Below, piece by piece: positions 35,335 through 48,900 of a stretch of 64,000 nt of DNA. The notes under the pieces were generated by a model. That model worked only from the letters and a program-made list of their open reading frames with translations. It searched no databases and was not told where the DNA came from. The stretch's first letter is position 1. Every line of letters starts with the position of its first letter. Source of the DNA: Corella eumyota (taxonomy: Eukaryota > Chordata > Ascidiacea > Phlebobranchia > Corellidae). The position numbers were made by a program, and so were the translations under genes. Where the stretch lies: the NCBI GenBank assembly GCA_963082875.1, contig OY720101.1, positions 14,965,671-15,029,670 of the forward strand, in the 5' to 3' direction.

Positions 35335-36192
35335 AATAAGTGGTGTATTTGTCAGAACACTTGGTTTTACTACATGAGGTCGTTGGTTCGATCCCCATTA
35401 CTCTCATGCTGTAGCGCCCTTGAGTAAGGCAATATAAACGGTGTGAAATCCTGCTAAGCCAACACTTAATCAGCGTTATAATTATCGGGCAATTATAATC
35501 TATATAATATCTCAAACTGCCACAGGTAACTCGATACTGGGTCAGGGTAACTAATGTTACTCTGTGTTTAGGTCGCGCATTTGACCTTTCCACATCGAGG
35601 ATAAAGATATATAAAAAAATTAATCCTAAAATTTTTTTTAATGATTTACAATTCAAATTTGTTTTTTAAATTTTAGGTGATTTTGATTCTGCTATTCTAT
35701 TGTACGAAAAAATCACGAACTCTAGTGCTCCTGGTGGACAGAAATGGGCTTGGTTAAGATTAGGATTATGTCGGTTAAAAACTAAAGAAACAACGAGTGC
35801 CATTACTTGCTTTCAAGCTGCATTAAGAGCTGATGCCAGCGATTAGTAAGTGGATATAAATAATAAACTAAATACTTGATTAAAATCTAATATTTTGTTC
35901 ATGTTTTTGGCTGCTTTTAAATTACTGGTTGTAACATCTTAGCGGAGTGGTAAGAACACTTGCTACACCACACATTAGATCATGGTTCAATCCCCACTGC
36001 TCTCATGCTGTAGCGCCCTTGAGTAAGGGGCTATAAACAATATTAACTCCTGCTGAGCCAACATTTAATCAATTATTGGGCAATTTTAATCTATAATGTT
36101 TCCAACCGCTTAAAGCAACTCGAGACTGGGTCGGGGTAACTGATGTTTTTCTATGTTTAAGTCGCGCATTCGACCTTCCCACATCAAAGTTA
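35335..36192 (+). repeat. SINEs in TTC37-2 introns 9 and 10
   Basis: Two sense copies, about 35335-35612 and 35935-36192, flanking exon 10. Confidence 0.72.
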
Positions 36193-36844
36193 AACTTATA
36201 TACCAAAAAATTAATAAAAACATTGTCACAACGAATCTATGCTTGTTGTAATTCACCCAATAAAACATAAAATTTTTTTTTAAATAATATGGAAATAATA
36301 AATATTATATTTAATGTTATAGTATATGCTGGGAATGCTTAGGTGAAGGGTATCTAAACAGAGGAAGTTACACTGCAGCTTGGAAGTCCTTCAGTCAAGC
36401 TCACAAACTTAATCCTTCTTCAGTGTACGCTGTGTACCAGATGGCAGCTATTAAACAGGTGATTATGGGGTTAAGATGTGTTTTATAATAAATCAGTAGA
36501 GGGCACAATTATAGAAAATACTGGATTTTATTATGTGGGGTCTTGGGTTTGATCCCCACTGCTTCTATTTTGTACTTTTCTAGAATAAGGTTGTAATAAT
36601 CAAATTGGTCTATGTTAAAGCTGTAAAGTTGCTATTTTTGTGAATTAATATGGGTTATTATGTGAATTTTAGACTACTAAATTGACTTAACTTTTTAAAT
36701 TTATTTTCTGGCTGCTGGGATATCACAACGAAGCAATTGAAAAATATTTTGAAGTTTTAAGATTAAAAGAAATTTATGTTCCAGCATTAAAAGGTAAATG
36801 TAACGATATATTTGTAAGTAATATTTTAATTAAGTGTTACAATA

Positions 36845-37310
36845 TTTTAAATAATGCTGCTATAACATGCCAGCAGCAGAAACTAAACTTGTAACCTCAT
36901 GTCTTACTTAAGGGTGCTACAACATGCCAGCAGTGGGAATCAAACCCGAGATCTTAGGTCTTACCTAACAATGCTACAACATGCCAGCAGTGGGAATCAA
37001 ACCAAGAACCTCAGGTTTTACTCAAGGGTGCTACAACATGCCAGCAGTAAGAATCAAACCCAGAATATAAGATCTTACCCAAGAATGCTACAACATGTCA
37101 GCAGTGAAAATCAAACCCAGGACCTCAGGTCTTACTTAAGTATGCTACAACATGTCAGCAATTAGAATCAAACCAAGAACCTCAGGTTTTACTCAAGGAT
37201 GCTATAACATGCCAGCAGTGGGAATCAAACTCAGGACCTCAGGTCTTACTTAGGATGCTACAACATGCCAGCAGTGGGAATCAAACCCAGAACCTCTGGT
37301 ATTTTTCCAA
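36845..37310 (-). repeat. SINE-head minisatellite in TTC37-2 intron 12, about 8 units
   Basis: Same roughly 57-base unit as in copy 1. Individual unit variants (for example one ending CGAGATCTTAGGTC, one with AATATAAGATC) can be matched between copies, which shows whole-unit gain or loss since duplication. Confidence 0.8.
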
Positions 37311-37528
37311 TAGGATGCAACTTTTAGCAGTAGGAATCAAGTCATGGTTTTAGGCATAAAAGACCATGTACAGAGCTATCATATGAACTTTTTGCTAAGT
37401 CTAAGTTCTTAACATTAAAATGTTTATTCAAAAAAGTTTAACATTTGTTTTTAACAGGCTTGGGTGAATGTTATTGCTCGCTTGCCAGGCAAATGTTATC
37501 TGAAGGTCGATATTTAAGTATATTTTGA

Positions 37529-37887
37529 TTTTGTTAAATTTAATTTTGGATAATGTTTAACTCTTGATTGTAACAATTGAGGACAAAGTTTAATTTTTTT
37601 TAATTTATTCAAGCATAACTACGCGCAAGCAATAATCACTAAATATTAATGGATATAAAAACAACATAAATTCATATTTTAAAACAATAATTAAACAAGC
37701 AATTATATTTAATGGTTATGTACAACAAAACAATATTTAAACAAAACGATCTTTAACAATATGTTGAACTTGGTTTTAGTATTGTACTTGTATGGACCAT
37801 GATTTGTAACAAATTTAAAATAATTTGGCGTTGTTTTAAAATAACTGATTTGTTGAATTTTGATGGGTTTTGTATTTATATGGAATT
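37529..37887. other. Duplication joint and 3' flank of gene E
   Basis: Same joint as at 21536. No gene. Confidence 0.7.
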
Positions 37888-40006
37888 TTATTTTTTTAAC
37901 TTTTTCTTGCAGATTCTCAAATTATTTTCAGGTAAATTGATAATTCGTTGTTTTTCTTCATCATTTGGCCAATCAGTAACTTGTTTCTTAGCTTCGATTG
38001 CCTCGGTGAATTTGGAGACTGCTTCGCTGTATCGAGAATTGCTTTTATACCCCCAACCAATGTTGTTTAAGAGTTGTCCGTAAACAAAATATTTTTGTTT
38101 ATTCTCGATCGTATTCATTAATTTGAGCCCCTCTGTATTTGTTTGAAAGTCGTCGATATCTGCCAACTCCTCGCAATATCCGATATGACTCAAACATTTA
38201 CTCAGTTTAACAACTTTTAGTTCGTCGTTTACTCCAGGTAAGTTTTCCACTCTCGATTTAAGTTCATGCATGAGTGGGATCACGTGATGCTGTACAACAC
38301 TTTTCATGTTTTGATCTTTCTTTAACATTTCTTCAACTGAATTCGTTATTCCACGAACACACAACCCAATATTCTCAACATCATTGTCCGGGTCGTTATT
38401 ATCCTCGAATAAGGAAAATGCGATCAAGTAAAATAGAATGGACTTCAGGTATTTCTTCTGGGCATGAAGATCATCAGCTACAGATTTAACTTGTGATGCA
38501 GTTAGCTGAGTTTTGTTTCGAATTATTAAAGTTATTTTGTTTCTGATCTGAGTAACGCGATAATACTTTTTGGTTTTTAAACAAGCAAGATAGGAAAGTA
38601 TAAGATTTGAGATGCTTTGTATTTCTAGGTCGTATTCAGAATGCTTCATTGTTGCAGATAAAATGGCGTCGAAATTATTTTCATTTTGTAATTTGTGAAC
38701 ATTTTCTAACAGAATTAAATATTATGAATTTGTTATCAGTTTTTTGGCAAATTATTGGCTTAGAATTTGTAAAAATAAAAAAGTTTGCAACCGTACAAGG
38801 TTGCCATTTTGAAAAAATGATATATTGCGTCATAATGGAATTTTTTTTTTTTTGTATATATATCTTTATCCTCGATGTGGGAAAGTCGAATGCGCGACTT
38901 AAACATAGAGTAACATCAGTTACTCCGACCCAGTCTCGAGTTGCCTGTGGCAGTTTGGGATATTATAGAGACTATAATTGCCCGGTAATTATGCTGCTGA
39001 TTAAGTGCTGGCTCAGCAGGAGTTTATACTGTTTATAGCACCTTACTCAAGGGCGCTACAGCTTGAGATCAGTGGGGATTGAACCCACGACCTCATGGTA
39101 GTGTAGCAAGAGTTCTTATCACTACACCACGCTGCCGGTTCACGCTACCGGAATTACAACTGACTTGTTACGTTTATGTGATTAAAATTTAGGTTATTTT
39201 TTTGTTATGTAGGGGACTTTGTTAAGTTGATATTTTTTAAAGTTTTTTAAGCAACAAAACTTACCTTCGTGGTCGATGATTTCTAATAATTCTTGAGACA
39301 TGATAGATCCACCTTAAAAACAAAATATTTAACATCCGCATGGTAGAGCTAGTGAGCTAATTTCGACGGTCATAAGGTAAAAAAATAGGTGATAAGTAAT
39401 GTGGCATTAGATCAAAAGTTGTTTAGTTTTTTTTCACATTATTGCTACACCATTTTTAATTCAGCCTAATGTTTTTGAATGGATTAAAATAACACACTCT
39501 TTAATAAGTTATAAAAACCTATTAATGTAAGGAGATGTTGAAAGTAATTGGAGTGAAAATCAAGAATTTGAGTTGCATTATTTTTCATAGTTTTTTTTAT
39601 ATTTGTTATTTTTTATTAAATGTTAGTGTATTTAAAACTAAAAACTTTGTAAATCTATTTTTATATCGGTGTAACTTACCAATTCGTTGTTTTGGTTGGG
39701 TTGCAGTTGTGCTTAAATGTGACATAGACGACGACAATTCTGCCTCAGTTATTTGCGAATCGGTCACGTTGTCTGCTCCAATATTACCCGCATTTTCTTC
39801 ATTTCTAGCATTTTCTTGAAGAACGACATTTTGAGTAACTTGGTCTGCAAAATTAAATATTAATTTTAAGTTTAAAGTGTTGTATACACAAATTAAGTTA
39901 AAGTTTTAAAGTTACCTGCATGTTCTATATTCGTTTCTATCTCTCTGTTATCATGTCTATGAACATTTATATGAACATTAATCGGTGGAACGTCGTTGTT
40001 TGCCAT
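37888..40006 (-). CDS. TPR-family gene E, four exons, intact
   Basis: Exons: 1 at 39916-40006, 2 at 39680-39844, 3 at 39265-39312, 4 at 37888-38705; joined frame open for 373 residues. Exon 1 begins MANNDVPPIN and then differs from most paralogues (NIEHA rather than QVEHA at its end). The C-terminal TPR is LLNNIGWGYKSNSRYSEAVS. This is the most compact complete member, with introns of 71 to about 560 bases and only the intron 3 SINE, so it is a good model for the family. Its neighbour F lies about 0.9 kb upstream on the same strand. Function not recognised. Confidence 0.83.
38843..39149 (-). repeat. SINE in intron 3 of gene E
   Basis: Antisense full-length copy between GGAATT repeats. Confidence 0.85.
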
Positions 40007-40884
40007 TTTTGAAACTTAAAATGTATCGATAATATTAACAGACGCTAGCACTTTGACATAGACAAAAAGAATATTTCGCTACAGTGGGGCTGGGTTCGTT
40101 TTACGCTTAACTGGTTTTGTTTACCTCGTTCTCTTTTTATTCTATGCAGGGTTCGTCATTGCATGCTTAAACGAGAACCAGTAGTTGTAAAAGGAATTTA
40201 AACTTGATATTTGAGAAACGTAATAAGTCTTTTGTTTAAAATATTGAAATTGTGCTAAAATGAAATAAAAACGCTCTTAAAAATACGAATTTAAATTATT
40301 TTTATCCTTTTTTTTTATCATATTAATACTTTTCAATGATTTTATTTATTTAATAAAATATTTGCTGATATTTTTAATCTAAATGAAAGATAAAACTTTA
40401 TAATATTTTAACTTTATCTTGGTACAGGATAAGTTGAATAAGGTTGCAAAGTTTAGTTCTTATTAGAACGAGTTTTTGTTTGCCTCAAGTTATTTGAATT
40501 TTGTTAAATTTAATTTTGAATAATGTTTAACTCTTAATTGTATCAATTGGGGACAAAGTTTAATTTTTTTAAATTTATTCAAGCATAACTACGCGCAAGC
40601 AATAATCACTAAATATTAATGGATATAAAAACAACATAAATTCATATTTTAAAACAATAATTAAACAAGCAATTATATTTAATGGTTATGTACAACAAAA
40701 CAATATTTAAACAAAAAGATCTTTAACAATATGTTAAACTTGGTTTTAGTATTGTACTTGTATGGACCATGATTTGTAACAAATTTAAAATAATTTGAGG
40801 TTGTTTTAAAATAACTAATTTGTTGAATTTTGTTTGGTTATGTACTTAAATAGACTTTTATTTGCTTAACTTTTTTTTGCTGGT
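40007..40884. other. Gene E upstream flank and gene F 3' flank
   Basis: No gene seen. Closely matches the A-B spacer without its SINE. From about 40420 it is the common TPR-gene 3' flank. Confidence 0.6.
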
Positions 40885-42652
40885 TTATAAATTATTTTCA
40901 GTTATCTTAATAATTCGTTATTTTTCGCCATTATTTGCCCAATCAGTAGCTTGTTTGTAAGCTTCGATTGCCTCGGTGTATTTAGAAACTGCTTTGCTGT
41001 ATCGAGATTTGCGATCATACCACGCACCCATGTTGTTTAAGAGACTCCCGTAAACAAAATATTTTTGTTTATTCTCGATCGTATTCATTAATCTGAGCCC
41101 CCTCTGAAGTTGTTGAAAAGTTGTCGATATCTGCCATATCTTCGCAATACCCGATATTTACCAAACATTGACTCAAATTAACAATTTTTAGTTCGGCGTT
41201 TACTCCAGGTAAGTTTTCTATTCTCGATTTAAGTTCTTGCATGAGTGGGATCACGTGATGCTGCACAACACTTTTCATGTTTTGATCTTCTTCTAACATT
41301 TCTTCAACTGAATCCAGTATTCCACGAACACACGACTGCATATTCTTAAAATCATGGTCCGTGTTGTTTTTATCCTCGAATAAGATAATTGCGATCGAGT
41401 AAAATAGAATGGACTTCAGGTATTTCTTCTGGGTACGAAGATCACCAGCTACAGATTTAACTTGTGATGCAGTTAGCTGAGTTTTGTTTCGAATTATTAA
41501 AGTTATTTTGTCTCTGATCATAGTAACGCGATATTGCTTTTTGGTTTTTAAACAAGCAACATAGGAAAGTATAAGATTTGAGATGCTTTGTATTTCTGGG
41601 TCGTATTCAGAATGCTTCATTGTTGCAGATAAAATGGCATCGAAATTATTTTCAGTTTGTAATTTGCAAACATTTTCTAACAGAATTAAATATTATAAAT
41701 TTGTTATTAGTTTTTTGGCAAATTATTGGCTTAGAATTTAAAAAAATGGAAAGTTTGTAATCGTACAAGATTGCCATTTTGACAAAAATGATATATTGCG
41801 TCATAATGGAATTACAACTGACTTGTTACGTTTATGTGATTAAAATTTGAGTTATTTTCTTGTTATGTAGACGACCATTTTAAATTGATATTTTTTAAAG
41901 TTTTTTAACAACAAAACTTACCTTCGTGGTCGATGATTTCTAATAGTTCTTGAGACGTAATAGATCCACCTAAAAAACAAAATATTTAACATCCGCACGG
42001 TAGAGCTAGTGAGCTAATTTCGGCTGTCATAAGGTAAAAAATTGGTGATAGGTAATGTGACATTAGATCAAAAGTTGTTTAGATTTTTTTCACATTATTG
42101 CTACATTTTTATCTCAGCCTAATGTTTTTGAATGGATTAAAATAACACACTCTATAATAAGTTGTGAAAACCCAATAGTGTAAGGAGATGTTGAAAGTAA
42201 TTAGAGTGAAAATCAAGAATTTGAGTCGCATTTTTTACAGTTTTTTTTATATTTGTTTTTTTTATTAAATGTTAGTGTATTTAAAACTAAAAACTTTGTG
42301 AATTTATTTTTATATCGGGTAACTTACCAATTTGTTGTTTTGGTTGAGTTGCAGTTGTGCTTAAATGTGACATAGACGACGATAATTCTGCCTCAGTTGT
42401 TTGCGATTCGGTCACGTTGTCTACTCCAATATTACCCGCATTTTCTTCATTTCTAGCATTTTCTTGCAGGGCGACATTTTGAGTAACTTGGTCTGCAAAA
42501 TTAAATAATAATTTTAAGTTTAAGTGTTGCTTACACAAATTAGGTTAAAGTTTAAAGTTACCTGCATGTTCTACTTGCATTCCTATCTCTCTGTTATCAT
42601 GTTTATTGACAGTCACATGAATGTTAATCGGTGGAATATCGTTATCCGCCAT
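40885..42652 (-). pseudogene. TPR-family gene F, frameshifted
   Basis: Exons: 1 at 42562-42652, 2 at 42328-42492, 3 at 41922-41969, 4 at 40885-41676. An extra C near 41100 (GAGCCCCCTCTG against GAGCCCCTCT) shifts exon 4 before the TPR, so the protein would end early. Exon 2 has the DQVTQNVALQ variant also seen in gene B, and the 3' end matches B. Intron 3 lacks the SINE and reads GTCATAATGGAATTACAACT straight through: the empty site. Confidence 0.75.
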
Positions 42653-42814
42653 TTTGCAGTTTGTTAAAACTTTAAAGATATGCTTAGTATTACTAAATGC
42701 TAGCTATTCGTTGCTTTGTCGCGAACAAAATTGATTTTATCGCTAAGGCGTTAGTCTTATATACTATAGCATTAATATTTACCTAGTTACCCTTCAGTTC
42801 TTTCTTTTGTGTTA

Positions 42815-43060
42815 TGCGCTCAAACAACGCTCCAATGTTGTAAAAGAGTTAAAAACAACAGACTAAAAATATTCTTTTATTCTTGATCGTATTCATCAAT
42901 TTTAGCCTTTCCGTAGTTATTTAAAAGTTGTCAATATTACCTCTCGCAATACCTGATATAACTTAAACCCTATATTTAGTTGAAATTCGGCGTTTACTCC
43001 AGGTAAGTTTTTTACTCTCGATTTAAGTTCATAAACAAATCGTATTTCGTGATTTTACAG
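42815..43060 (-). pseudogene. Exon-4 relic upstream of gene F, B-type
   Basis: Nearly the same decayed fragment as 4925-5170 (GGCGTTTACTCCAGGTAAG, TCGTATTCATCAATTTTAGC); no open frame. Confidence 0.6.
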
Positions 43061-43299
43061 ACACTTTTTATGCTTAATTTTAATAAATTATTTTAAATTG
43101 TTTTTATATAAACATGCCATTTTATAGGAAGTTCATTATACTTTTATTTTAAATTGCCGTGTTATTTTATACCTTTTTGTGTTGAGTTCTAGAAATATCT
43201 CTACGAGCATGTATATTTAAGCCTATGTTAAATGTAAGTTGATGTATTCTGCTTTAAGATCTACATGTTTTTGCGTAACCAATTTAGGCAAACGTTTTT

Positions 43300-43575
43300 T
43301 TGAATTTATCGCCAAGGCGCCAGCCTTACAATATAGCGATATCGTTTCCCTAGTTCCACTCTCTGTTTCAATGCTAGGGTTGTTATTGGTGTATTTCGTA
43401 ACTGCTTCTTTCTTTTGTAATTAGCGGTCGAACAACGCACCAATGTTGTTTAAGAAAGTTCCGTGGACTAAATATTATCGTTTATTCTCGTTCTCTTTCA
43501 CCCATCTGAGCCTTATTGTATATATTAAAAACTTGTCGGTACCTGCTAACAAATATTCAGTTGGAGCTTTAAACA
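43300..43575 (-). pseudogene. Second relic and 5' flank fragment, H-type
   Basis: Starts with the TPR-gene 5' flank (CCAGCCTTACAATATAGCGA) and continues into the decayed exon-4 fragment seen upstream of H, D and G. Two relic types in a row here suggest an exon 1 was lost between them. Confidence 0.55.
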
Positions 43576-44110
43576 TTTTTTTTGTATATATCTTTATTCT
43601 TGATGTGGGAAAGTCGAATGCGCGACCTAAACATAGAGTAACATTTGTTACTCTGACCCAGTCTCGAGTTACCTGTGGCAGTTTGGGATATTATATAGAT
43701 TATAATTGACCGATAATTATACTGCTGATTAAGTGCTGGCTCAGCAGGAGTTCGCCCCGTGTATAGCGCCTTTTTTGTATATATCTTTATCCTCGATGTG
43801 GGAAAGTCGAATGCGCGACTTAAACATAAAGTAACATCGGTTACTTCGACCCAGTCTCGATTTGCCTGTGGCAGTTTGGGATATTATAGATTATAATTGC
43901 CTGATAATTATACTGCTGATTAAGTGCTGGCTCAGCAGTTCGTTCCGTTTATAGCGCCTTACTCAAGGGCGCTACAGCTTGAGATCAATGGAGATTGAAC
44001 CTACGACCTCGTGTGTATTATAAACACCTGCTGAGCCAACACTTAATTAGCAGCAATTATAATCTTTAATATTCCATCACTGCTACTAGGGCGAGGTAAC
44101 TAATGTTATT
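43576..44110. repeat. Three SINE pieces upstream of OSGEP-3
   Basis: Antisense partial about 43580-43770, antisense about 43771-44015, then the sense 3' part about 44016-44110. One piece more than in front of the other OSGEP copies. Confidence 0.7.
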
Positions 44111-44439
44111 GTATGTTAAGGTCTTTTTTACGTCAATGATAAAAAGCGTTTACGTTATATGAGTTTTCTCCTTTCCGTTTAAGTGTACGTAAAATGAAAT
44201 TACGTAAAGTTTTACGTAACTTTTCATGCTTAATTTTAATAAATTAGTTTAGATTTATTTTCTATAAAATTAAAGATGTAATAGAAATACAATTTTGTCA
44301 TTAGTTTTGTATTGGTTGAAACAATGCTCGAGCATAAACTTTGAGGATAAATTAAATAAAATGAGATTTATTAGGGGATTTCCCGTCTTACATCATGTTC
44401 GCGTTTTTAACAAATTTAGGGTCGTACTAAAATACGCCC

Positions 44440-45700
44440 GGGAGGCCCGGGGGGCCCGGGGTAGGCCCGGGGGGCCCGGGGTAGGCCCGGGGTAGGCCCG
44501 GGGTAGGCCCGGGGGGCCCGGGGTATTCCCGGGAGGCGAGGGGTGGGCGCGGGAAGCCCGGGGTGAGTCCAAGAGCTTCGGTGGTATTTATTCAAGTCCC
44601 ATGGTGTTTATATGAGGCTTGGGCTATTAATATTAGTCCAGATCGGTTTATACGAGTTTATATGAGGCCCGGGGTGTTTATATGAAGCCCGGGGTGTTTA
44701 AATAAGTCCCGGGGTGTTTTATACGAGTTTTTATGAGGCCCGAGAGGTTCAAATGAGGCCCGGGGTCTTTTATATGAGTTTTTATGAGGCCCGGGGTGTT
44801 TATATGAGGCCCGGGGTGTTTAAATAATGCCCGGGGTGTTTAAATAAGGCCCGGGGTGTTTTATACGAGTTTTTATGAGGCCCGAGAGGTTCAAATGAGG
44901 CCCGGGGTCTTTTATATGAGTTTTTTTGAGGCCCGGGGTGTTTATATGAGGCCCGGGGTGTTTATATAAGGCCCGGGGTGTTTAAATAAGGCCCGGGGTG
45001 TTTAAATAAAGCCCGGAGTGTTTAAATAAGGCCCGGGGTGTTTTATACGAGTTTTTATGAGGCCCGAGAGGTTCAAATGAGGCCCGGGGTCTTTTATACA
45101 AATTTTTATGAGGCCCGGGGTGTTTATATGAGGCCTGGGGTGTTTATATGAGGCCCGAGGCGTTTTACCGAGTTTATATTAGGCCCGGGGTGTTTATATG
45201 AGGCCCGGGGTGTTTAAATAAGGCCCGGGGTGTTTAAATAAAGCCCGGAGTGTTTAAATAAGGCCCGGGGTGTTTTATACGAGTTTTTATGAGGCCCGAG
45301 AGGTTCAAATGAGGCCCGGGGTCTTTTATACGAATTTTTATGAGGCCCGGGGTGTTTATATGAGGCCTGGGGTGTTTATATGAGGCCCGAGGCGTTTTAC
45401 CGAGTTTATATTAGGCCCCGGGTGTTTATATGAGGCCCGGGGTGTTTAAATAAGGCCCGGGGTGTTTAAATAAGGCCCGGGGTGTTTAAATAAGGCCCGG
45501 GGTGTTTAAATAAGGCCCGGGGTGTTTATATGAGGCCCGAGGCGTTTTACCGAGTTTATATTAGGCCCGGGGTGTTTATATGAGGCCCGAGGCGTTTATA
45601 TTAGGCCCGGGGTGTTTATATAAAGCCCGGGTTTATACAAGGCATAGGTTGTTTATATGAGGCCCGGGTTGTTTACGAAAGGCCCGGGGTGTTTATATAA
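44440..45700 (+). repeat. Left GC-rich array of the transposon
   Basis: Tandem units of 18-22 bases alternate a GGCCCGGGGTGTTTA half with ATATGA, AATAA or ATACGAGTTTTTATGA. Higher-order blocks of about 200 bases repeat at least three times, marked by CCCGAGAGGTTCAAATGAGG. Confidence 0.85.
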
Positions 45701-45954
45701 AGCTCTAGTTGTTGGTTTCGACATCAAAAATTTCCAAATTTTGTTTTATTGAATTAAACGGAACATCTATTTTTTGGTAAACCAACATATTAAAACAAAA
45801 GAGTATTACAATAAAATTTATACAAAAAATACTTTAAGTCAAAGTTATATTAGATTTGGCTGAAACAAATTATTAAAAGTTGAATAAATATTTAAAAAGA
45901 AATAACGAAAAGTATACAGAACAAAAGAACGGAAAAATTTAAAAACTATTTATA

Positions 45955-48900
45955 TTACTTTGACCAAGTTGTCGTTTTAGCGTTTCGACAACGTTTTTTC
46001 TGTCCGGGTTTTTTCGCCGTTTGGGGAGTCTTTGGAATAATCAGTTTTTTGTCAGACGATTTAATGAATGCATTTGGTTGATTTTTTTTGTAATTTATAA
46101 ATTGTTGGAATAACTTGTCTTTTTCAACGTCACTTTTGGAATCCCAAACCACCCTACTTCTTGTAAAGCGTTTAAGACTTGAAATTATGCAAAAATTTCC
46201 CTCGCCATATATGGCACGCTTTACATCTAAAAATTGCAAGTCCACAATTTTTTGCAATTTAGTAATTAATTGGGGCAATTTTAAAGACCTCCAATTGGCT
46301 GATAATTTTAATATATGATTCATTGCCTCACATGCATTGTTTGTCCAATTTTGAGATTTAACATTCGCATTCAATTGCCAAACGCATGCCTTTAAGTTGG
46401 GTTCAATTTTAGTGAAATACGAAATAAATTTAGGAACAGAATCATCAATGTATTTTTCAATTTTTTCAAGAATTTGGCAATACTTGGTGCTGTCGGATGC
46501 GTGCATTAGCCCTTCCGGGCCAAATATTTGAAGAATTATAGATCGGATGGTTTTTTTTTCACATCCGACTTTATCTTTTAAATGTCGTGATATGTTTTCT
46601 TGTAAATGTCTTGTGCACAACAAATGATTTGTTTGGGGAAAACAGTCCTTTAAAGCTTTTCTTATAGCAGCTTCCTCGTCCGATCCGAATATTAATCCAC
46701 GTCCAGACAACTTGGTCTCTTTAACTTCTCCAACTTGAGCTTGTAAATGACTAAAAAAGGACATATATGTAGCATAACTTCCGTCCCAGTGTAGAAATGC
46801 GGGTCCCATTATAATTGGGTGATTAAAACACCCTTTTCTATATAAATGAGGATGTTGATAAACTATTGATGTCACGTAAACGGGACCAAGGTTAAATGTT
46901 CTATCAACTCCCATTATTGTATCACACGTGGAGTATTTTTTTAATTCTTGCAGTTGCATTTTGTTATACAATATTATGCAGGGAGGTTTTCCTTTTTTTT
47001 GAATTACTTCCTGTATATAATCATGGCTATGCATTATGGATAATATATACTGCAAATCATCTGCGTTGTTTGCACCTGAAGCACCGTTTCGTTCTTTTAA
47101 ATTTTCTTTTTTTTTGTAATTTTGCACTTGCTTAAGGTCTCTTGGGGCTAAGTCAGCATGGTTTGCGGTAACCAAAGTTTCGTATATTTCTCTTGGTTTT
47201 TTGGTGGTGGCCACTTCTTTTTTTATTTGCTCCAATAATTTCACTGGTGTTCGTATATACTGAGAACTACCATGTTTTTGGTTTCCGTGCACACTTAAAG
47301 AATCTGGAAAATTACCAATATATTCAAATAAAATGATTCCTAGTTGTTTTACTTTATTCTGTGTAGGACTATGTTGAAGCCATGTCACCCTTCTTTTAAA
47401 ATTATTATCCCGCCTTAAATTACAATAAGTTCTTCTAAGAATGAAAACATTTTCTTTTTGTGCTTGTGGTACAATCGGCTTTCTTTCACGGGCAGTAATT
47501 ACGCAATATTTCCCTTGGCAAATTTCAACATATCTTATTTTATTATCTATTTTTAAATATAAATGAGATTTATAGGAACATTTGTTCCATGAACCACAAT
47601 CATCGACATTTTTTTGCAACAATGTTCTGTCACTACGCAAAAACCTTTTTCCTGCCATTGGAGAAATAATAATAGAGGTATTAGATTTTCTTCCTCTGGG
47701 TACCAATTTGTTTGTAGTAAACGAGGTAGTTAGTTTTGAAATTACATCATTTGTATCGGCAAAGACTCCTTCGTTATCCCATTGCGAATCTGATATTTGC
47801 TGTTCTTGCGCAATATCCATTTGTTTGGTTTCTTCCGTAATTGTTTTCAATGGAGTTGTACTTTTTAATTTAAAATTTTCAGCATCATTTTTTAATGGCG
47901 GGTTGACATCTTCGATGACTTGTGAATCAATAAGACCATCATTAGTTAATTGGGGTTCCAGCTCTTCAAAATTGTTATATTCATTAGTATTAATGTTTGA
48001 ATCATTTAGTAAGTCGTCGGTGTCAAAAACCGACGCCTTTTTCTTTTCACATTCAGAAAAATTATAACAATTACAATCTTGATTACTTGAGGCTGGTGAA
48101 GTATTATTTGATAACGAAATGTCGTTGTCAAAATTTGAAGGGTCCGTGGTACAATTATTCAAGGGATTTGTCATGTCATTGCAATTTGGTGACAGGGAGA
48201 CTTGAATTTCATTGAAATCTGCATTATTATTATTAAAAAGAAGTGAAGTATCATCGATCGTGTGATATACCTTGATTGGAGCTAAACCTAAGTTTTTTCT
48301 GTCCGTAACTAAAACAAAATGGTTTGGGGTCCAAGTTTGTCCAAGTGCCTTTTGAACGGAAGTTGAACTGGACCACAGCAAAAGAACACATGGGCTTTCT
48401 AATGTGAAATCGTTTTTGCCTTCATTTAAGTCGCAAGAAATAGGCATGTAGGTCGTATTTAAACCTTCGATACATCTATCAAAAACGCCATTGACAGGCG
48501 GATATATCGTACGAATAGGTATTCCGATGGCACTGGAAGCTGCATGTATTGTCCAGGCGGAGGAAAAGTTGTTAATAGTAGCACAGTTGACAAATGCTTC
48601 ATTAAAAGTAGGTGAAAGTAAGGGCAATAAATCATTTTTATGCCGTGTTATATACAGTTTCTTATTTCTAGCCATTTCTAGACATGTTTTTACCTTGATT
48701 TCAGCAAAATGATTTTGATCACCATAAATGGACTGCGATATAGAGTTAAATAAACAATTACCATCCGGGTTGGAAAAACATGGCGTTTTTTCATATAGAG
48801 GGCCAAATTTTTGTAGTAATTCTTTGCTATAAGAGTCTTCACTTGCGATAATATTTTTTGTTAACTTAGGTTTAATTTTATTGACTAGCAAATCACGTAA

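Larger units (their letters stand above)
30548..37528 (+). pseudogene. TTC37: TTC37/SKI3 N-terminal half, copy 2, with exon 1
   Basis: Exons: 1 at 30548-30637 (MSSKKVKVALKLAKQEIQKK, close to the human N-terminus), 2 at 31085-31332, 3 at 31730-31940, 4 at 32288-32498, 5 at 32905-33142, 6 at 33458-33635, 7 at 33967-34131, 8 at 34601-34756, 9 at 35155-35326, 10 at 35677-35845, 11 at 36323-36458, 12 at 36712-36793, 13 from 37458. Exons 1-11 join into an open frame of about 658 residues: the best preserved copy. The exon 12 acceptor is TCTGG instead of TCTAG, and exon 13 breaks into unrelated sequence with a stop at 37526-37528. A shortened TPR protein could still be made. Confidence 0.88.

Noticed and set aside
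44440-45700. CRISPR array
   Set aside because: Repeats are contiguous and short with no unique spacers, in a eukaryotic transposon end.
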